Shown here one piece after another: positions 25,161-39,415 of a DNA stretch of 64,000 bases. Numbering within the stretch: position 1 is the first letter of the stretch; every line of letters begins with the position of its first letter. Origin of the DNA: Sipunculus nudus (taxonomy: Eukaryota; Annelida; Sipuncula; Golfingiida; Sipunculidae). Below the pieces are notes generated by a model that worked only from the letters and a program-made list of their open reading frames with translations, was not told where the DNA came from and made no database searches. The DNA lies in assembly GCA_026874595.1 (NCBI GenBank), contig CM049316.1, positions 13,072,839 to 13,136,838 of the forward strand. The letters are read 5' to 3'. A program made the translations under genes and the position numbers.

Positions 25161-28100
25161 TATAGTAATTAATAATTAATATTTTTCACATAATGTGACA
25201 ACCTGTGTATGTTGTCAGTTCAGGTCTCTGTTTTTTTCTACATTTTTATAAATTATAATTATGACCTGTAGGTGGCACTCTATCCTGAATGAAGATTAAG
25301 GTAACCACATGGCAATGGTTGTTATGATCTAAAGATTAACAGATTTCATATTTTCCATGTTTAGAGCTATGAATAAGCTTTAGTACCATCTGGTACTTAA
25401 CCTGCATTTGAACTCAAGAATTTTAGATCCAAACTGCAGCGTCTATACATACACACTATGTCACATCCTTTTTTTTGCATTAACAGTATAAAAAAATTTA
25501 TTTTCATGCCATAAAACTTTAATTATTTAAATAACGCAAGGTAAATAATAAATTGCACAGGATGTAAATTACATTATTGCGATCACAATATAACTTCATA
25601 TATTTGTTGTGAGGGGCACCATCAAGCAGAGTTGTAGGGAAAACATGTTTCATTTCTCTCACGTACCTTACTGAATACATATACATTTTCATGGTAAAAT
25701 AATGAAACAAGAGCCTATTCTAGGAAATTATTACATTAAATGAATAACTTGAAAGAATGGGCATACGTAAGATACAGCTGTCTGGAGAGCCAGAATTTGG
25801 TGCTTTTCTAACAGTGAGGGGAAAAAATTGAGCTAATTACCGTACAATTGAGAGACATGTCTTTGACTTGGTGCCTGCTTGTTTCCATGGCAATACCACT
25901 GATGATATATGTGGGAATATTGAGTTGAACCCAGGCCTAATGAAGACATCCACCAGTAGAGGTGAAAGTAGCCATAAATACATGACTTAGTAGGCATTAA
26001 TCTAAATATTATAAAATTGTAAGCCTACTTGAGTCCTGGAAACTGTACTGCAATGATTATCCATCCTACTGCATCAATATCATTGTAAATATCCTGTAAT
26101 CCCACCAAGCGACTACAAAATTCTTAAGTTATTCAATTTGACCTTTCTGATAATTTTCCAATTTGTAGGTTTACCACCATGGGACAACACACATCTGCAC
26201 CCTCTACTATACACCTGCACCCTTACCAGAGATTCACTGGAAGCATGAATTTGCACCTGCACTTTTCAGACCAGACAGGTAATGTATCACTTTCAGACCT
26301 TGAAAATCAGTTGTTAAATTGTTATATGAATCCAGGTCAGGCAGTAAATAGATAAGATAACACAATCTCCACTGTTAAAAGCTCTAATAAGACCACTAAA
26401 CTAGCTATAAAAGCTGTTAGCTATGTGGAAAAATTATAGTCAGTAATAATAATTAAATAATGACAGAATGCACTGATATTTGAAAATAAATAAATATAGA
26501 AACACAACCAAATTTGAAAAGTTAGAGGATTATAAAAAATTAAGGAAGAAATAAAAAAAAATTCAAAAGAAAAAAAAAACACACAAAAAGAAATCTACAA
26601 ATTTCATTACAAAAAGGTTTATAAAACCCAAACAATTCCTGGACTTAAGCTAAATAAATAACTTAAGGAATACCTTTATTTTTTTACACAAGTCCAGGCA
26701 CTTGGCATTTTATTTCATAAATCATTTCAATGTTCATGTTTAGTGCATTCTGAGAAACCATTTATTTTAATCAAAGACATTACCTTGAAATCTGTGACAG
26801 AAACTATCCTTCTGATCGAAATTCAGCTATTACAGAGACAGAGAGAGAAAGAAAGAGAGAGAGAGAGAGAGCGTAGAAATTAGGTTTAATAACAATGTAC
26901 AAGATACTAATGGACATACTGTAGATATATATAATTGTTCAATGAATTAAATGACCCCAGTTTAACCTGATTGTTTAATTAAGGTTATAAAAACAGGTAG
27001 ATACCCAAAGAGATGGTCAGAGGTTATACTGAATCCTGTGTACAACTATTTGAAAATAATACAAATAATTACAGAGAGATTGCTTTACTAAATTATTTAC
27101 AACAAATATCAGTTGGGCTGAGATTTACAACAACAAAAAATATTTGTTGAACTGTTAAGAGATAAACACAAGCTATTTTATGTGTACAAGGATATTTACC
27201 CTCAATACTTTAAATCTGAAAAAAATTATGTACAAAAAAGCTGGATGTATTTTTTGTTGATTTTTAGTAAAGCTTTTTACACAAATCCACCTGGAAAGCT
27301 TTCATATATGTTACATATTACATATTAAATATTTAAATCTGTATATAGCCAGCTAACTTAAAAAGTTGATCCTTGAAATTATTGCATTAAGAACCAAAGA
27401 CAATGGATAGCAGAATGATACTTATAAATATATCCCGTACATCTATAGACAAGTTTTAAAATTTTAACAGAGTCATCATAACTATGAAGCTGAAGTAGGC
27501 AGGAAAAATAATATACCAATAAATATTGGACCATGTTAATTTTGTAAGAAGGCTGAGACTGAAGATCAACCTCCATTTTCTTTTCAAGTGTACCAGATAT
27601 GAGGAGTTGAAACAGTATGTTATCATTTATGCAGGGCTTTGCTTAGTATAACTATGGGCTTGTTCAGACTTTGAGGCTGCAGACTGAATTACATATCACT
27701 CTGATTTATGTATTACTTCAAGTAAACGTAATTAGAGAGGGAATTATTTTTTTAAAAGTAGTATTAAAAAGATAAATCTAGGAAGAGCATTTAAAAAAGT
27801 TTACTGACCAATTTATGAATAAATTAAGCTGTACTGCCAGACATTGAAGACAAACTTGTATTTAGGTTGCTTCTGCTATTTGTACTTTTGGTCATGAGGC
27901 CCTTTTTGTAACAAATCTGCTGTTAATTGTTGTGGTTTGTTTTCAGCCACTAGTCTGTGATATCAAAGGGAAAAAATTAAAATACAGAAGGACCAAGCAT
28001 ACAATATATGCGTGTATTAAATGTGTATCTCATGATTTGCTATTTGTCAAAGGCACAAGGACCAGTATTATATTCAGAGGTATTACTATAACTTTATTCA

Positions 28101-29558
28101 GCTGTATTAGATGAGTATATGAAAATAATAATCTTTGATATATGTAATATTCAATTCAAATGTCTTATACCAGAGAAATATATGTATTATATATGTGGAA
28201 GAAGATAAAATGTTACACCTCTTTGAAATAAATGTTTTTGTGTTAAGAACTATTTTCCATTGTGTGCAAGAACCTAAGAATTGAACAGCTTTTATGGTCT
28301 TGAAGTCAGAATATCCCCAGTTTTTCAGCCTCTGCCCTTATCCCCAGTGCAATTGCCCTCTTGAGGGGGTCATCAAAGCAAGTTCTCACAAAAATTAAGA
28401 GCAATTAAGAAATTGGACCATGAAAAAGTGGTGTTTATTTTGAGGTGTTCGCTATACCGAGGTGGTCGTCAGGCAAGGGTTTACTGTAGGCTACTTTGTT
28501 CAGCAAGCAAAACAAAAATGGAAGTGGTTAATTACCTCAAAAAAAAGTATTATAGAGAAAAGATCCTATGATTTTTAAGAGGGTAAAATGCTTTTTCCTT
28601 TAACATCAACCTGCTTTTTCTATTTACAAATAAAATACTTATGGGTTTGTAATAATACAGGCACCATTGACATTACTTGTCAAACCATAAGCAACAAAAC
28701 AAATTTCCAAGCCCCATTTGGTACATAATCAATATGTTTGATTTTCCATACTCACCAAAGTGAGGCGTGGTGGAGTGGTACTATACTCTGAAGGACTATT
28801 GACTCAGATGGGTCTGTGTGCTTCAGAGGGATCATTTAAAATAACTCCGTCACTTGGAAGATGAAAGCATGGGAGAGCCTATAGACTTCTACAAAAACCT
28901 TATCTTTAAAACAGTCTACACTAGATACACATATACCAGATCTTGGGCACACATATCCAAAATGGCCTGTCATCCTGGCTCCAATTAAACATTATTAAAT
29001 GCATTATTTAACTACTAGCTGATGTATGTTACTGTCAAATGACCCTCAGTTTTCTGGGTTTAATACGTATAAAGTGTCATCAGAAGTAAGGTAAATGCTA
29101 TAATGCCAATAAACTAGCTTATTTAAGTCTTTAAGGTAACATAATAAGATGCAAAAATTTGAAAAGGAGAAAAATGGTGCAAAACATTTTTGGTATTTTG
29201 TAAAAAAAATACTTAGTATTCTACTGGGGCATATCAGAGATTTGCTTTTCCCCAAAGGACCACTCCACATTAGCTTGTAATGTTTTGTTTGTAGTTGATG
29301 ACAACATTTATACCTGTATCCGTAATGAGCTGATCTCATGCAGAGTGTTTACTGTTGCCACTAAACGAATTCAATTATCAACAAAGGTAGAATAAAAATA
29401 TTGATCTGTGCTATGTGGTAGTGTTAATAGTTTGGCCTGAATCAGGTGGGATATGAACTGGAAAAGCGCCCACATTAATTTCTCAAAGATGTATTGACTC
29501 CCTTTGTCTGACATTCATTTGATCTTTCAACATCAGACCAAGGGAAAATAATGCACAT
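25161..29558. other. Gene-poor spacer after copy 2
   Basis: AT-rich with frequent stops in all frames. I see only a GA microsatellite at 26834-26872 and an A-rich patch at 26480-26610. No exon with convincing splice sites. Confidence 0.5.
26834..26872. repeat. GA microsatellite
   Basis: Imperfect then perfect GA repeat ending at GCGTAG. Confidence 0.9.
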
Positions 29559-29900
29559 AAGGCAAAAAAAATAAAAGGTATGGTTCTCAGGTATCACCTG
29601 CGTCAATTTTAAACCTCCACATCAAACATTTTTTATGATTTTCAATAGAAAGTTGCTAATTTTAGAGCTCAGTCATTTAGCCCGCTTAGTCATTTCTTTC
29701 AAGGAGATAAAATCATACAATTTTGATAAATTTCTATTGTTATCTAGTTCTTTTACTTGTTTAGCAAAATAAATCTGTTATTATCATGCTTTTCCCTTAT
29801 CATTTGACATTTTTATCAAAACTTACAAAAAAAAACCCTCCCCACATTGATTTCTGAAAAAAAAGTGCCTGAGAACCAAACCTTAATTTTTTTGGCTTAA
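29559..29900. mobile_element. TA-flanked MITE D2
   Basis: Same ends as D1 (TATGGTTCTCAGG on the left, GTGCCTGAGAACCA on the right) with TA on both sides. It holds about 30 bases near 29650-29690 not found in D1. Interior phrases TTTAGCAAAA, TGTTAT and CATGCTTTTCCCT are shared. Confidence 0.8.
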
Positions 29901-32900
29901 CATGTCCAGAGTAAGCAAGTTCTGCTTTTGTACAAACCTGTGCAAGAGATCACTTTCATACATTTTGTATTAATCATACCTTATACAGTGCAATTAACTG
30001 TAATTATTTACTCTATTTTATAGCATTTATAGTTTAAACACTTGTACATATGTCACAATGAACACTTCAGAGTAGGAACCATGTGGGTAGAAATTTGCAG
30101 TCTTTAACATAGCAAAATTGTTTTTGTCCTCAAGTTTATCATAGGGAATTAGAAAACATATACAATCATAAAAACATAAAACAATATATGAACTCTTTGT
30201 TGTTGTTTTTTAAGAGCAGAGAGGCTATAAAGTTTTAAGGATTTTTTATCTATGCTGGAAAATTTCTGGAATATTCCAGTGGAATATTCTACATGGGATT
30301 ATGTCACCCAACCTTGATCATAGGTAAGACCAGCAAGTTGGGAGTGAACACATTAATATTCCTTAACAAAACCATGTAATTTAATAAATGTATTATTATT
30401 CTCAAAGAAAATTGTACCATGTGTAGTGCCATATTTTCTGCTCCAGTGTTCTACAAATTTCTGTGATTGTTCATAAGTCACTGTTTTTGTAAATCTCAAA
30501 AAACTGTCACAGATCACCATGTCAGAAATCATAGTGAAAACCTCTCTGTATGCCAACTATAGTTCAAAATCTGTTAAATCAATAATACAAAGTAATTCAT
30601 ACTCAGATTTTTTTGTCATTTTTTTGCAAAAATGAAATGATTTTTGTTTTGTTTAATTATTAGCTCTTGCAAAATAATTGTAATATTTTTTGTTTAAAAA
30701 TGAGGAAAAAAGATGTCTTCACAATGACCATTTCATACAATAAAATTTCTTAAATTTATTTCAGTATGCACTGAACTGTAAATATAAATATCACTTTGCA
30801 AATTAATAATTTAATCATTGGCTCTGATTTAAGAAATCATCTGTGATTTGGATTTAAACAGGACACAATGCTTTGTTTCTTGAACTGAATGGATTCCAAC
30901 ACAGAACTTTTGTTATTACAGAAAACACTCCATGTTGATCTGTAATTTGTATGCAGCTGCCTTTGGTTCTTTTATGATCAATTCAAGAAAATTGTGGTGA
31001 CACAATCCGGAGCGCTGCCCTGCTCATGGACAGTCTAAAGCTATGTTTCCATAAGTATGTACTCAAACATGAAAATTACTGTGAATCCTAAGGAATCTGA
31101 CATAATTTCATGAAAGAGGCATCAATCAAAAACTATTCAAAATGTGAATATCCAGAAGGTAAACTCAGCCCATGAAAAACCTGTCACCCCAGCAATTTGG
31201 AGTCACCCAGACTGGTCCCCAAACGAAACCAGGTAATATTCTAGTTTATTTTATGAATCAAAAGATGTAAAGCAACACCACTACTGAAATTTACAGTACG
31301 CTAGGCCGATTTGTCAGACTGATGACGGAAATCATGTCCCAGAGTGAAGAAAAAAAGTTTATTGATTTGACATAAATTTAAAGTGTCATGCAGAACATTT
31401 AGTTTTGTTGATATTCTTGTCATGCACAAGGTATGTATGTTAAGGTAAAACCCCTCTCTGAAGTGAGCATATTCCAACAAAACAAGCATGAAAGAAATCG
31501 TTCCCATTCAGAGACAGGCTTCTTTAGCCATGGCAACCATAAAATATTCACTACAGCAACAAGATAGCCACAGAATCTCTGCATGGCAACCACAAGATAA
31601 CACCACAGATGTTGTCCTCTGTTTTGGGGTTGCTAGGTAACCTTCCCAACATAGGTTTGTTGTGGAGCAGTTGACTGGCTAAACAGTGTGGCTGGAATCA
31701 ATATGGTAAAGGATAGGCCGTGGGCCTGAATGCATCAATAATATTGATGAATGTTCAAGCCTCTCATTCTCAAGCCTTTGCCAGACAATTTGCCGTTCCA
31801 GTATATGTGCAACACAAATAAAGATCGCACCAGAAGTATACTTACTCACTATTATTCCATGTAATGTGCAAACACTGCTGAGTGTACGCAGAAAGGTTTC
31901 TTGCCAACTCAATATATAGTTCATTAACGTCATACTAAAGCTTACCTTACTATTCACACAAAAGATATTTATTCTGAATCCCATGTCGAATAGAAGTTAC
32001 CCCTGAAAGATCAACATGTTATTTTGGCACCACGGCAAGTTACCTGTATGTTGTATATTTATGGAAACAGTATTAGCCCAAGCACTTGATGTGGGTATTA
32101 AAAAATTCAAGTACTTTTACTGTTTAAATTTTTGCAGCACACTACAATAATGTTACTAGCTTCTCCCTTAATACAGAGGAATGATTGAACAAACAATTAA
32201 ATCTTAATTTTGTACAAAATAATCTTTGTGGATGATTAGTTATGTCTCTGTTACAATTGTGTTCTGCAACGATCCATACTGAAGAATATTATAAAATGAT
32301 ACTTTAACATATAACAACTGTCCCTCTTAATTCTATATTAGTCATATAAATTAAATGATTATATTGATGATTGGTTGCTTCTTTCATTATTGATCAAAAC
32401 AGTTGCAATTTTGCATAAGCAATTTACAAAAGATTATGTATGTACACGTTTGTGACTGAAATATATAATTTATATCCCCTTGGAACATACAAAACCCTTG
32501 CAAATTATAGAATAATGGACAAGAACTGAAGCATAATAATACACATTTCATTTACTAACTGGAATAAATGCTGCAAAAATTTAAATTTTCCATTTTCAAA
32601 TGAACTTAACTAAATTTGATAAGCAAATTAAAACAAGCCATTTAGGCATTACATTGTATCTGCACTGTATGAACCTGTAGCCCTAAACCATTTAATGATT
32701 CAATAAGGAAAAAAATATGTAATTTGTTTAGCATATCCATTTTCTGCATGAATATTTTTTACCAATATTCAATTTTTTTTAAACTTACAAATTTTATAAA
32801 TTTGCATTAAAAAAATCTGAAAATAAAAGTTAATTAAGAATTGTAAGTTGCATCATTATTTATCCTTAGTTTTGCTCGAATCAAGTCAAATTATTCATAT

Positions 32901-33470
32901 GTATATATCTTATTATTTTTTAAATCACAACATGTTTCAACTGAATTTAAAAGATCTTTTTAAAAGAAAATATCACTTATAATACATAATGCCACAACAT
33001 GGCATCTTACTGATTATTCTTCGAATCATTATTCCAAAAAAAGTTGTGTCCAATGGAGTTTTCAGTAAATTCTTAATTTTATTAACTGAATAGAAAATTA
33101 AGCAAATTTTACTAAAAATCCCTTTTTCAAATCAGGTATACACAGTGTTGGTTGAGAGAGAAATAATATCCTTATGCTAATTACCATCTCAACTATATAG
33201 TTTATTACTGAAATTAATATTCTATTTCACAAATCTTAAAAAAGAACCCAAAGTTTTAATCTTTTGAAGTAAGGAATTCCTCTTATTATGAACATCCACA
33301 CTTTTAAGGCAATACATCTCTTTGTTGACACAAATACAAAATCCAAAATGTAGCAAAAGTTTAGAATAAGAATGAATGAATAATAGAAAATTATAACATT
33401 CGTCTAGTTTATGGATTTTGTCCAGGAGAAGGGGGAGGGGGAAGGGGAAGCCTAGCTTAGCTGAGTCAAA
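29901..33470. other. Gene-poor spacer
   Basis: No supported exon, RNA gene or clear repeat. Base content is strongly A/T, with poly-A and poly-T runs. Confidence 0.45.
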
Positions 33471-33790
33471 TCAAAGGTGAGGTCTGCATCTCTCACTGCA
33501 CACCACTGGACTGGGGTGGCTTGATGCAAACAACACTTGACATGGTGTATGGACATTTGAATAAAAGCAACCCCTTTTCACCTATTCCTTTCAAATTTCA
33601 GATTCTATTAGCCAAATCTTATCTTTCCATCATGTGAAAATAAAAGCAAATGTAAAAAGAGGTGAGAAATGTGCAATGATCATACTTGAGCAAAATTTAA
33701 GGAAATGATTTTACAATTATGCTAATAACTAGATACAATTACAAAATTTTGGTCAAACATGGGTAAAAGTATAACCTCTTGTGGAGGTAA
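33470..33790. mobile_element. Decayed family A fragment upstream of copy 3
   Basis: CTTAGCTGAGTCAAATCAAAG and GAGCAAAATTTAAGGAAATG, followed by TTATGCTAATAACT, match family A interior phrases (5895-5940 and 7330-7385). The ends are missing. It lies about 470 bases upstream of the copy 3 start. Confidence 0.45.
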
Positions 33791-34258
33791 ATACACCATT
33801 AAAATTAAAACAAGGAAGGCAGACTTTGCTATATTATACTAACACACAAAATATTCCAAACGCTGTATATCATAAGAGCTACATACATAATTTATTCAAC
33901 ACAATACAAATAAACTGACAGCCCTACTTTGTTTTACCTTAAGTCTATACCATCTCTAAGATTTTGTAAATATCTTCAGACCCGAGAACTCCTTTGGAGC
34001 TGCAGTCAGGCATGTCTATTATACAATAGGTTATAGTTTAAGCAACCAGGAACTGTCAATTTATGACCCTCAGGGTAAACATGCTTTCTGTAAAACTTGT
34101 TACTGTGACATCAGCCCCAGCTATACCTGACTCAATATGCGCTCACAAGAAAGTTTGCTGATTTTAAGTCAGTCCTTTGGATATTGAAGCTGGGAGATGA
34201 TTACATTGTAGATATCTGTCAGTTCATTTGTGTCTAAATACAGATTAAAAGGTACAAA

Positions 34259-34611
34259 ATGCACTGGGTAAGTCAAAATAGTTTAACTATATCTTTGCAA
34301 GAGACTATGTGAGATGAAATGATTGAGTTGTATGAATCTGGACCATTTTCAATGGTTATCACTCATAAACACTCTCTCTGAATTTTAAATTCTATGAGAA
34401 GTCTAATTATTAAATTATGGACACATTTCTGTGCAATTCTTTAAGTGCCTTGATTAAAGCCATCGCTATTGAAAAGTAATGTTATATTTTCAGCTATAAC
34501 TGTAGATTTTACATTTGTTTCTGCCTTTTTACTAAATAAAATGGATGACTGACAGAGTAAAATATTCTGTTCTGCAGGTGACCTTTGTGGTTTTGACATT
34601 TGTGTCTACAG
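34259..34611 (+). CDS. Copy 3 exons 1-2: start codon and signal peptide
   Basis: ATG CAC TGG at 34259-34267 is followed by a perfect GTAAGT donor. The next exon, 34578-34611, lies between TCTGCAG and another perfect GTAAGT and gives VTFVVLTFVST, entering exon 3 in phase 1. Size, phase and hydrophobic content match exons 1-2 of copy 2. A tiny upstream reading frame (ATG at 34197, stop four codons later) would be in the leader if transcription starts that far upstream. The transcription start is not visible; a TAAATA-type AT-rich stretch around 34234 is only suggestive. Confidence 0.7.
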
Positions 34612-37600
34612 GTAAGTTACATTTTAATTGAAACTTTCTAAAAGGATACAAGCTGGGGCTTAAAACATACTGTGTATTTAGAAAATTTTGTGGGTCTAGA
34701 ATTTCATGGTTTTGATATGAAACACAATTTGTGTGTAACTGGCAGTGAGGAATGAAGCCTTAGTTGTCTGCATGAATACATCTATTTATCAGTAGTTATA
34801 GCCATTCATCAGAAATGTTATGTCTAATGCCGAGATTAGACTATGAGATCTGATTGATAGGGTCCTTGAAAGTCCTTAAAAGTGTAGAGAGGTTTTCTGA
34901 GTGTGAACCCTGTGAATGTAAATGTACTTATAAGTATTCTTCAGGTTGGATGTTTTATGGGAAAATATTAAATACATATACAAATATGATAGAAATGATA
35001 GAACTTGAGCAGTGAAGCACTTATCAAACTTGAGATAAGAGGAATTATGTCCTGTAAAGGTAGCATTCCATATGAGCTCAAACATTCTAGCTCCAACACT
35101 GTTCAGCATGATGATCTCTGCTATGCTAACGGATGCTTTTAACAAGGATGATCCTGGAGTCGGTGTTAGATACCACACAGAGGGGAATCTTCTCAATCGC
35201 AGAAAACTGTTACTCCATGCTGCCATGAAAGTCAGGACAACCATCATCCATGACCTGCTCTTTGCTGATGACTGTGCCCTGAATGCATCTTCAGAATCAG
35301 ACATGCAACACAACATGGACCAGTTTTCCCGTGCTATTGACAACTTCTGGCTTACAATCAGCAAAAAGAAGACTGAAGTGATGCACAAACCAGCACAAGG
35401 AAAGCAATATGTTGAATCCTCCATCATGGTGCATGGATCAAATCTGAAAGTGGTGGACAAATTCACATATCTTGGGAGCACATTGTCAAAGACAGAAAAC
35501 ATAGATGAAGAGGTCAACAGCAGAGTAGCAAAAGCCAACATTGTTTTTGGTAGACCCCCTCCAACGTCTGGGAGCACAGAGGCATCCATCTGGGAACCAA
35601 GATCCAGGTCCACAAGGCATTAGTCATCACTACCCTGCTGTATGGCTGTGAGACATGGGCTGTCTATCAAAGACATGCCAAACAAATGAACCACATTCAC
35701 CTGACCTGCCTCTGATGACTGATGAACATTAGATGGCAAGACAAAGTTCTAGACACTGAGGTCCTAACACATGCCAACCTCCCATCAATCTACACCATCT
35801 TGCATTGGACTCCAGGTTTGATGGGCAGGTCAGATACAAGACTCCCAAAACATCTTTTGTATGGAGAACTGGTGTCTGGTAAAAGACCAATCAGAGGTCA
35901 GCAGAGGCACTACGAGGACAGTCTCAAAGCATCACTGAAAAAACAGAAAAACATCTATCAACACAGATATGTGGGGGAAGTCTAGTGCAGGATCGAATGG
36001 TGTGCATGCAGCTGCACACAGAGGTGTGGAGGATGCTGAGATAGTATGACTAGCAGAGTCCAAAAGGAACTGTGAGGTCCACAAGGCCAGGATGGCAACT
36101 ACCTCAACAGCAACCACGATCACAAGTGTCCAACATGTGGGAGATCCTTCCTTGCCTAGGTTTGCCTTACAAGTCATCTACAGACACACAAAGTTTGATC
36201 AACTACAAAACCTTGATCATCATAGTCATCTTCACAAAGCGATGGAAGAACATCACATGTATATGCATGCATATGCAGTATGTTCTGATCACTCATGATA
36301 GCGATTGAAAATGCGTACTTATGCATGGTTACAGACTAGGGAAGTCAAAACTTTGACATCAATAATAGGGTATTCCTGTAGCTTAGGACTTCTCTGCACA
36401 TGCAGCTCTATACTATATAAGCCTTATTTTTGCTGCATACATAGTGCATATGCATACTTATAATAAATGCAATCATAGGTATCCATAGAATTCCTCAGAA
36501 AACTTTGACACATCAGAGGTTCGACACAAGCGGGTTTTATTTGGTTATAATTTAACATCACTTGTCCGGAATATCGAGTCTGTAACTTCACCATAAGCGG
36601 GGTATTTGACTAAAGCCAGTTTGACAAAACCAGGTTTCACTGTATATGTATATGGGAACCTGAGAAAACTGTTTTCCTTGAACAATTTATCAGTACTTGG
36701 CACCAAAATGAGAATCTTTTCTTGAGCATATATTTTTTATTCAATATACATACTTGTAGTGATCTTGTTACATACATGAACAAACACAGGGTACAAACAC
36801 ACCCCATGACATTCTTGGCACACATTACAACTTATTTATTGCATAACAAACACTTGACATTCGAGGAAGCTTTTTCTGACATTGTAGGAGTTTTTCTATG
36901 GTTTGCGATCAAGTTGAAGCACAATACCAAAGCCACTAAATACTGTTGACTCAATGGCTAATGTCAAGCCTTGGTGGAGGAGATATTACAGTAAAGTGGC
37001 ATGATATAGCTAGGGCTGGGAAATGTGCTTATGTTGGCCAACTCAGCATACAATGTATGGACCATGTGGCAGGCCTTGAGTGATGGATCACTCGGGGGCA
37101 GAAATGCAACACAACAGAATGCTCTCTATATCGCTTGATTCACCCCCAAAGACATGAAAAACAGAATTTGAAAATAAACATGCATAATTTATATTCATTA
37201 TGCCAAGAAGCTTTTCTTTCTGATAATTAAACTTTTAAGTTGAGTTTTAAGCCAGTATATATGCTGTCACGGCCAAGATCCCGATCTAGACCAATCAGTG
37301 ATTGGTCCAGACCAAATTCTGATTGGGATTTGGGATTTGGGCTTGACAATGGTTGGACCAGATCTGGATTGGGGTTTAGGCTGGACTGATTCCATTCTGG
37401 CTTTGGTCATGCAAGACCAATCAATTATTGGTCCAGACGAATTCCAGTTTGGGGTTCTGACCAGTCCAAACCCCGATCAGGTTCTGGTCCAGCCCAGATC
37501 CCGATTCAGACTGAGTTGACATAATAACCAGATATTTCTTGGCACCGCAGGTGCCATAGTATCGCCAGACAATTAATCCCCCCCCCCCCCCTTTAAGAAT

Positions 37601-39384
37601 AGGCCCCCCATCTTCAGCAACAATTAATATCAGACCACACTCATAGAAAAGGTCATTCTCATAGAAAAGGTCATGATCCAAATTTCAATATACATCATCC
37701 CCTAACCCATGTCTATGTATATGCAAGAAATCTGCCCATTAGTTTTTGACTTATAATGCTCACAGGTTATAAATGTACTGTTAAGTGGCAATGATGGGGT
37801 ATTAAATGGCACGAAAACAAGTTAAAGAATAACAGGTGGCGATACCTGCTTCTGGTACATGACATTACTATCCAAGATCTTCGGTCAAGTTGATTTTTGG
37901 ACCAATGCATGTATCCCTTATTGAGAAATTAATGATTTTGTGTGATTTTCACCATATATGGCAATATTCAAGGTCAAGGCCACTCTCATTGGAAAGGTCA
38001 TGACCCCAATTTAAATAAACATCATCCCATAACCCATATCTATGTATTTGCATAATATGAAAGAAATCTGTCCATTAGTTTTTGACTTATAATGCTCACA
38101 GTACTGTCAAGTAGCAATTTTGGGGATATTAAACGGCATGAAAACAAGTAAAGAATAATAGGTGGTGCCACCAGTTTCTGGAACATGACAACCCTATCCA
38201 TGATCTTCGATCAACTTGATTTTGGGATCAATCCATGCAAGTTTTCTTGAGATATTTAAGAATTTGTGTGATTTTCCCCAAAATTGAACCTATTCAAGGT
38301 CAAGGTCACTCTCCTAGTTGAGGTCATGACCTCATTTTAAATAGGCGTTGTCCTCTCACCCATATCTATACATATACCAAGTTTGGTAAAGATCCGTGAA
38401 ATATTTTTTGAGTTATTGTGTCCAAAAGAAATCTCTGCGGCGGCGGCGGCGGCGCGACCGTGCCTAAACCATAGTATCTCCAGACTATGTCTGGCGATAC
38501 AATAAATAATGCCTTCAGCACATACTTCTGATTAAATTAAGAAAAATTCACCTTAATTCAGCCAAATCAAACTTAAGTCTATATAGATATGACAAAATTT
38601 TATTCATGCCATGCAAAACTTCAAATACATAGTTGAACGAGTTAATATTAGTAGTATTGATAACTGGCATGGATTAATTAATGGAATTAAAACAACACTA
38701 CTGATTTTTGTGGCACCGCTTAATCAAAGTATAAAGTTTATAATATGTTAAATTTGATGAATAAAACTTTTTTTCTGGCTTGTATTACCTACATGCATCA
38801 CATTTTATAAACCAAAATTATTAAATTCTGTATTTAAGATAAACAAAAACATATAAAAAATTTGACACTTATCTGATAATTAAAAAAGAGCCTTGTGGAC
38901 ATGAAGTTTGCATGTAGATAAAGTCCTTTCAATTTATTAGACAGGAAGTCATTCTCTTTCTTATTAATTAAAGCTAGATCAGGATTTAGGCCGGACTGAT
39001 TCCAAATCGGTATCTGGTCTGGACGATTCGGAAATTCAAACTCAAAATTGGGATAGAAATAATTTTCAACATCAGAATTTTATTCCAACTTGAAATTATG
39101 ACCGGATGCCTTAAATTCAGAAATGATTTTGTCAGATTGACATTGACATTGCCCTGACTAGCTTCACATCAGGCGGACATTCAATATGGCAGAAATGCTT
39201 GGGTGATTGTGAGAATTTGGTGGTCTTTGGCAGGCTTTTGTCCCCTCATGGCAAGTCCTGCTGTATATATATTTCTGATAATGATATATTTCTGTGTATT
39301 GATAAAAAAAAATCTATGAAATATTCATGTATATAAAATATATATATATATTTATACATATATATACATATACAAATATCTATT

Positions 39385-39415
<31 letters not shown>

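Larger units (their letters stand above)
37270..38720. repeat. Interspersed repeat C, copy split by element B1
   Basis: 37270-37525 matches 10190-10435 (TTGGTCCAGACCAA motifs, then GATTCAGACTG). 38505-38720 matches 10467-10690 (CACATACTTCTGATTAA, TTCATGCCATGC, AATTAATGGAAT). The two halves meet without a gap in the other copy. Confidence 0.75.

Noticed and set aside
34876-35613. 245-codon ORF on the minus strand
   Set aside because: Antisense shadow of the reverse transcriptase fragment; no recognisable protein features.
35072-35623. 183-codon ORF as a host gene
   Set aside because: It is a 5'-truncated LINE reverse transcriptase with frame changes and stops downstream.
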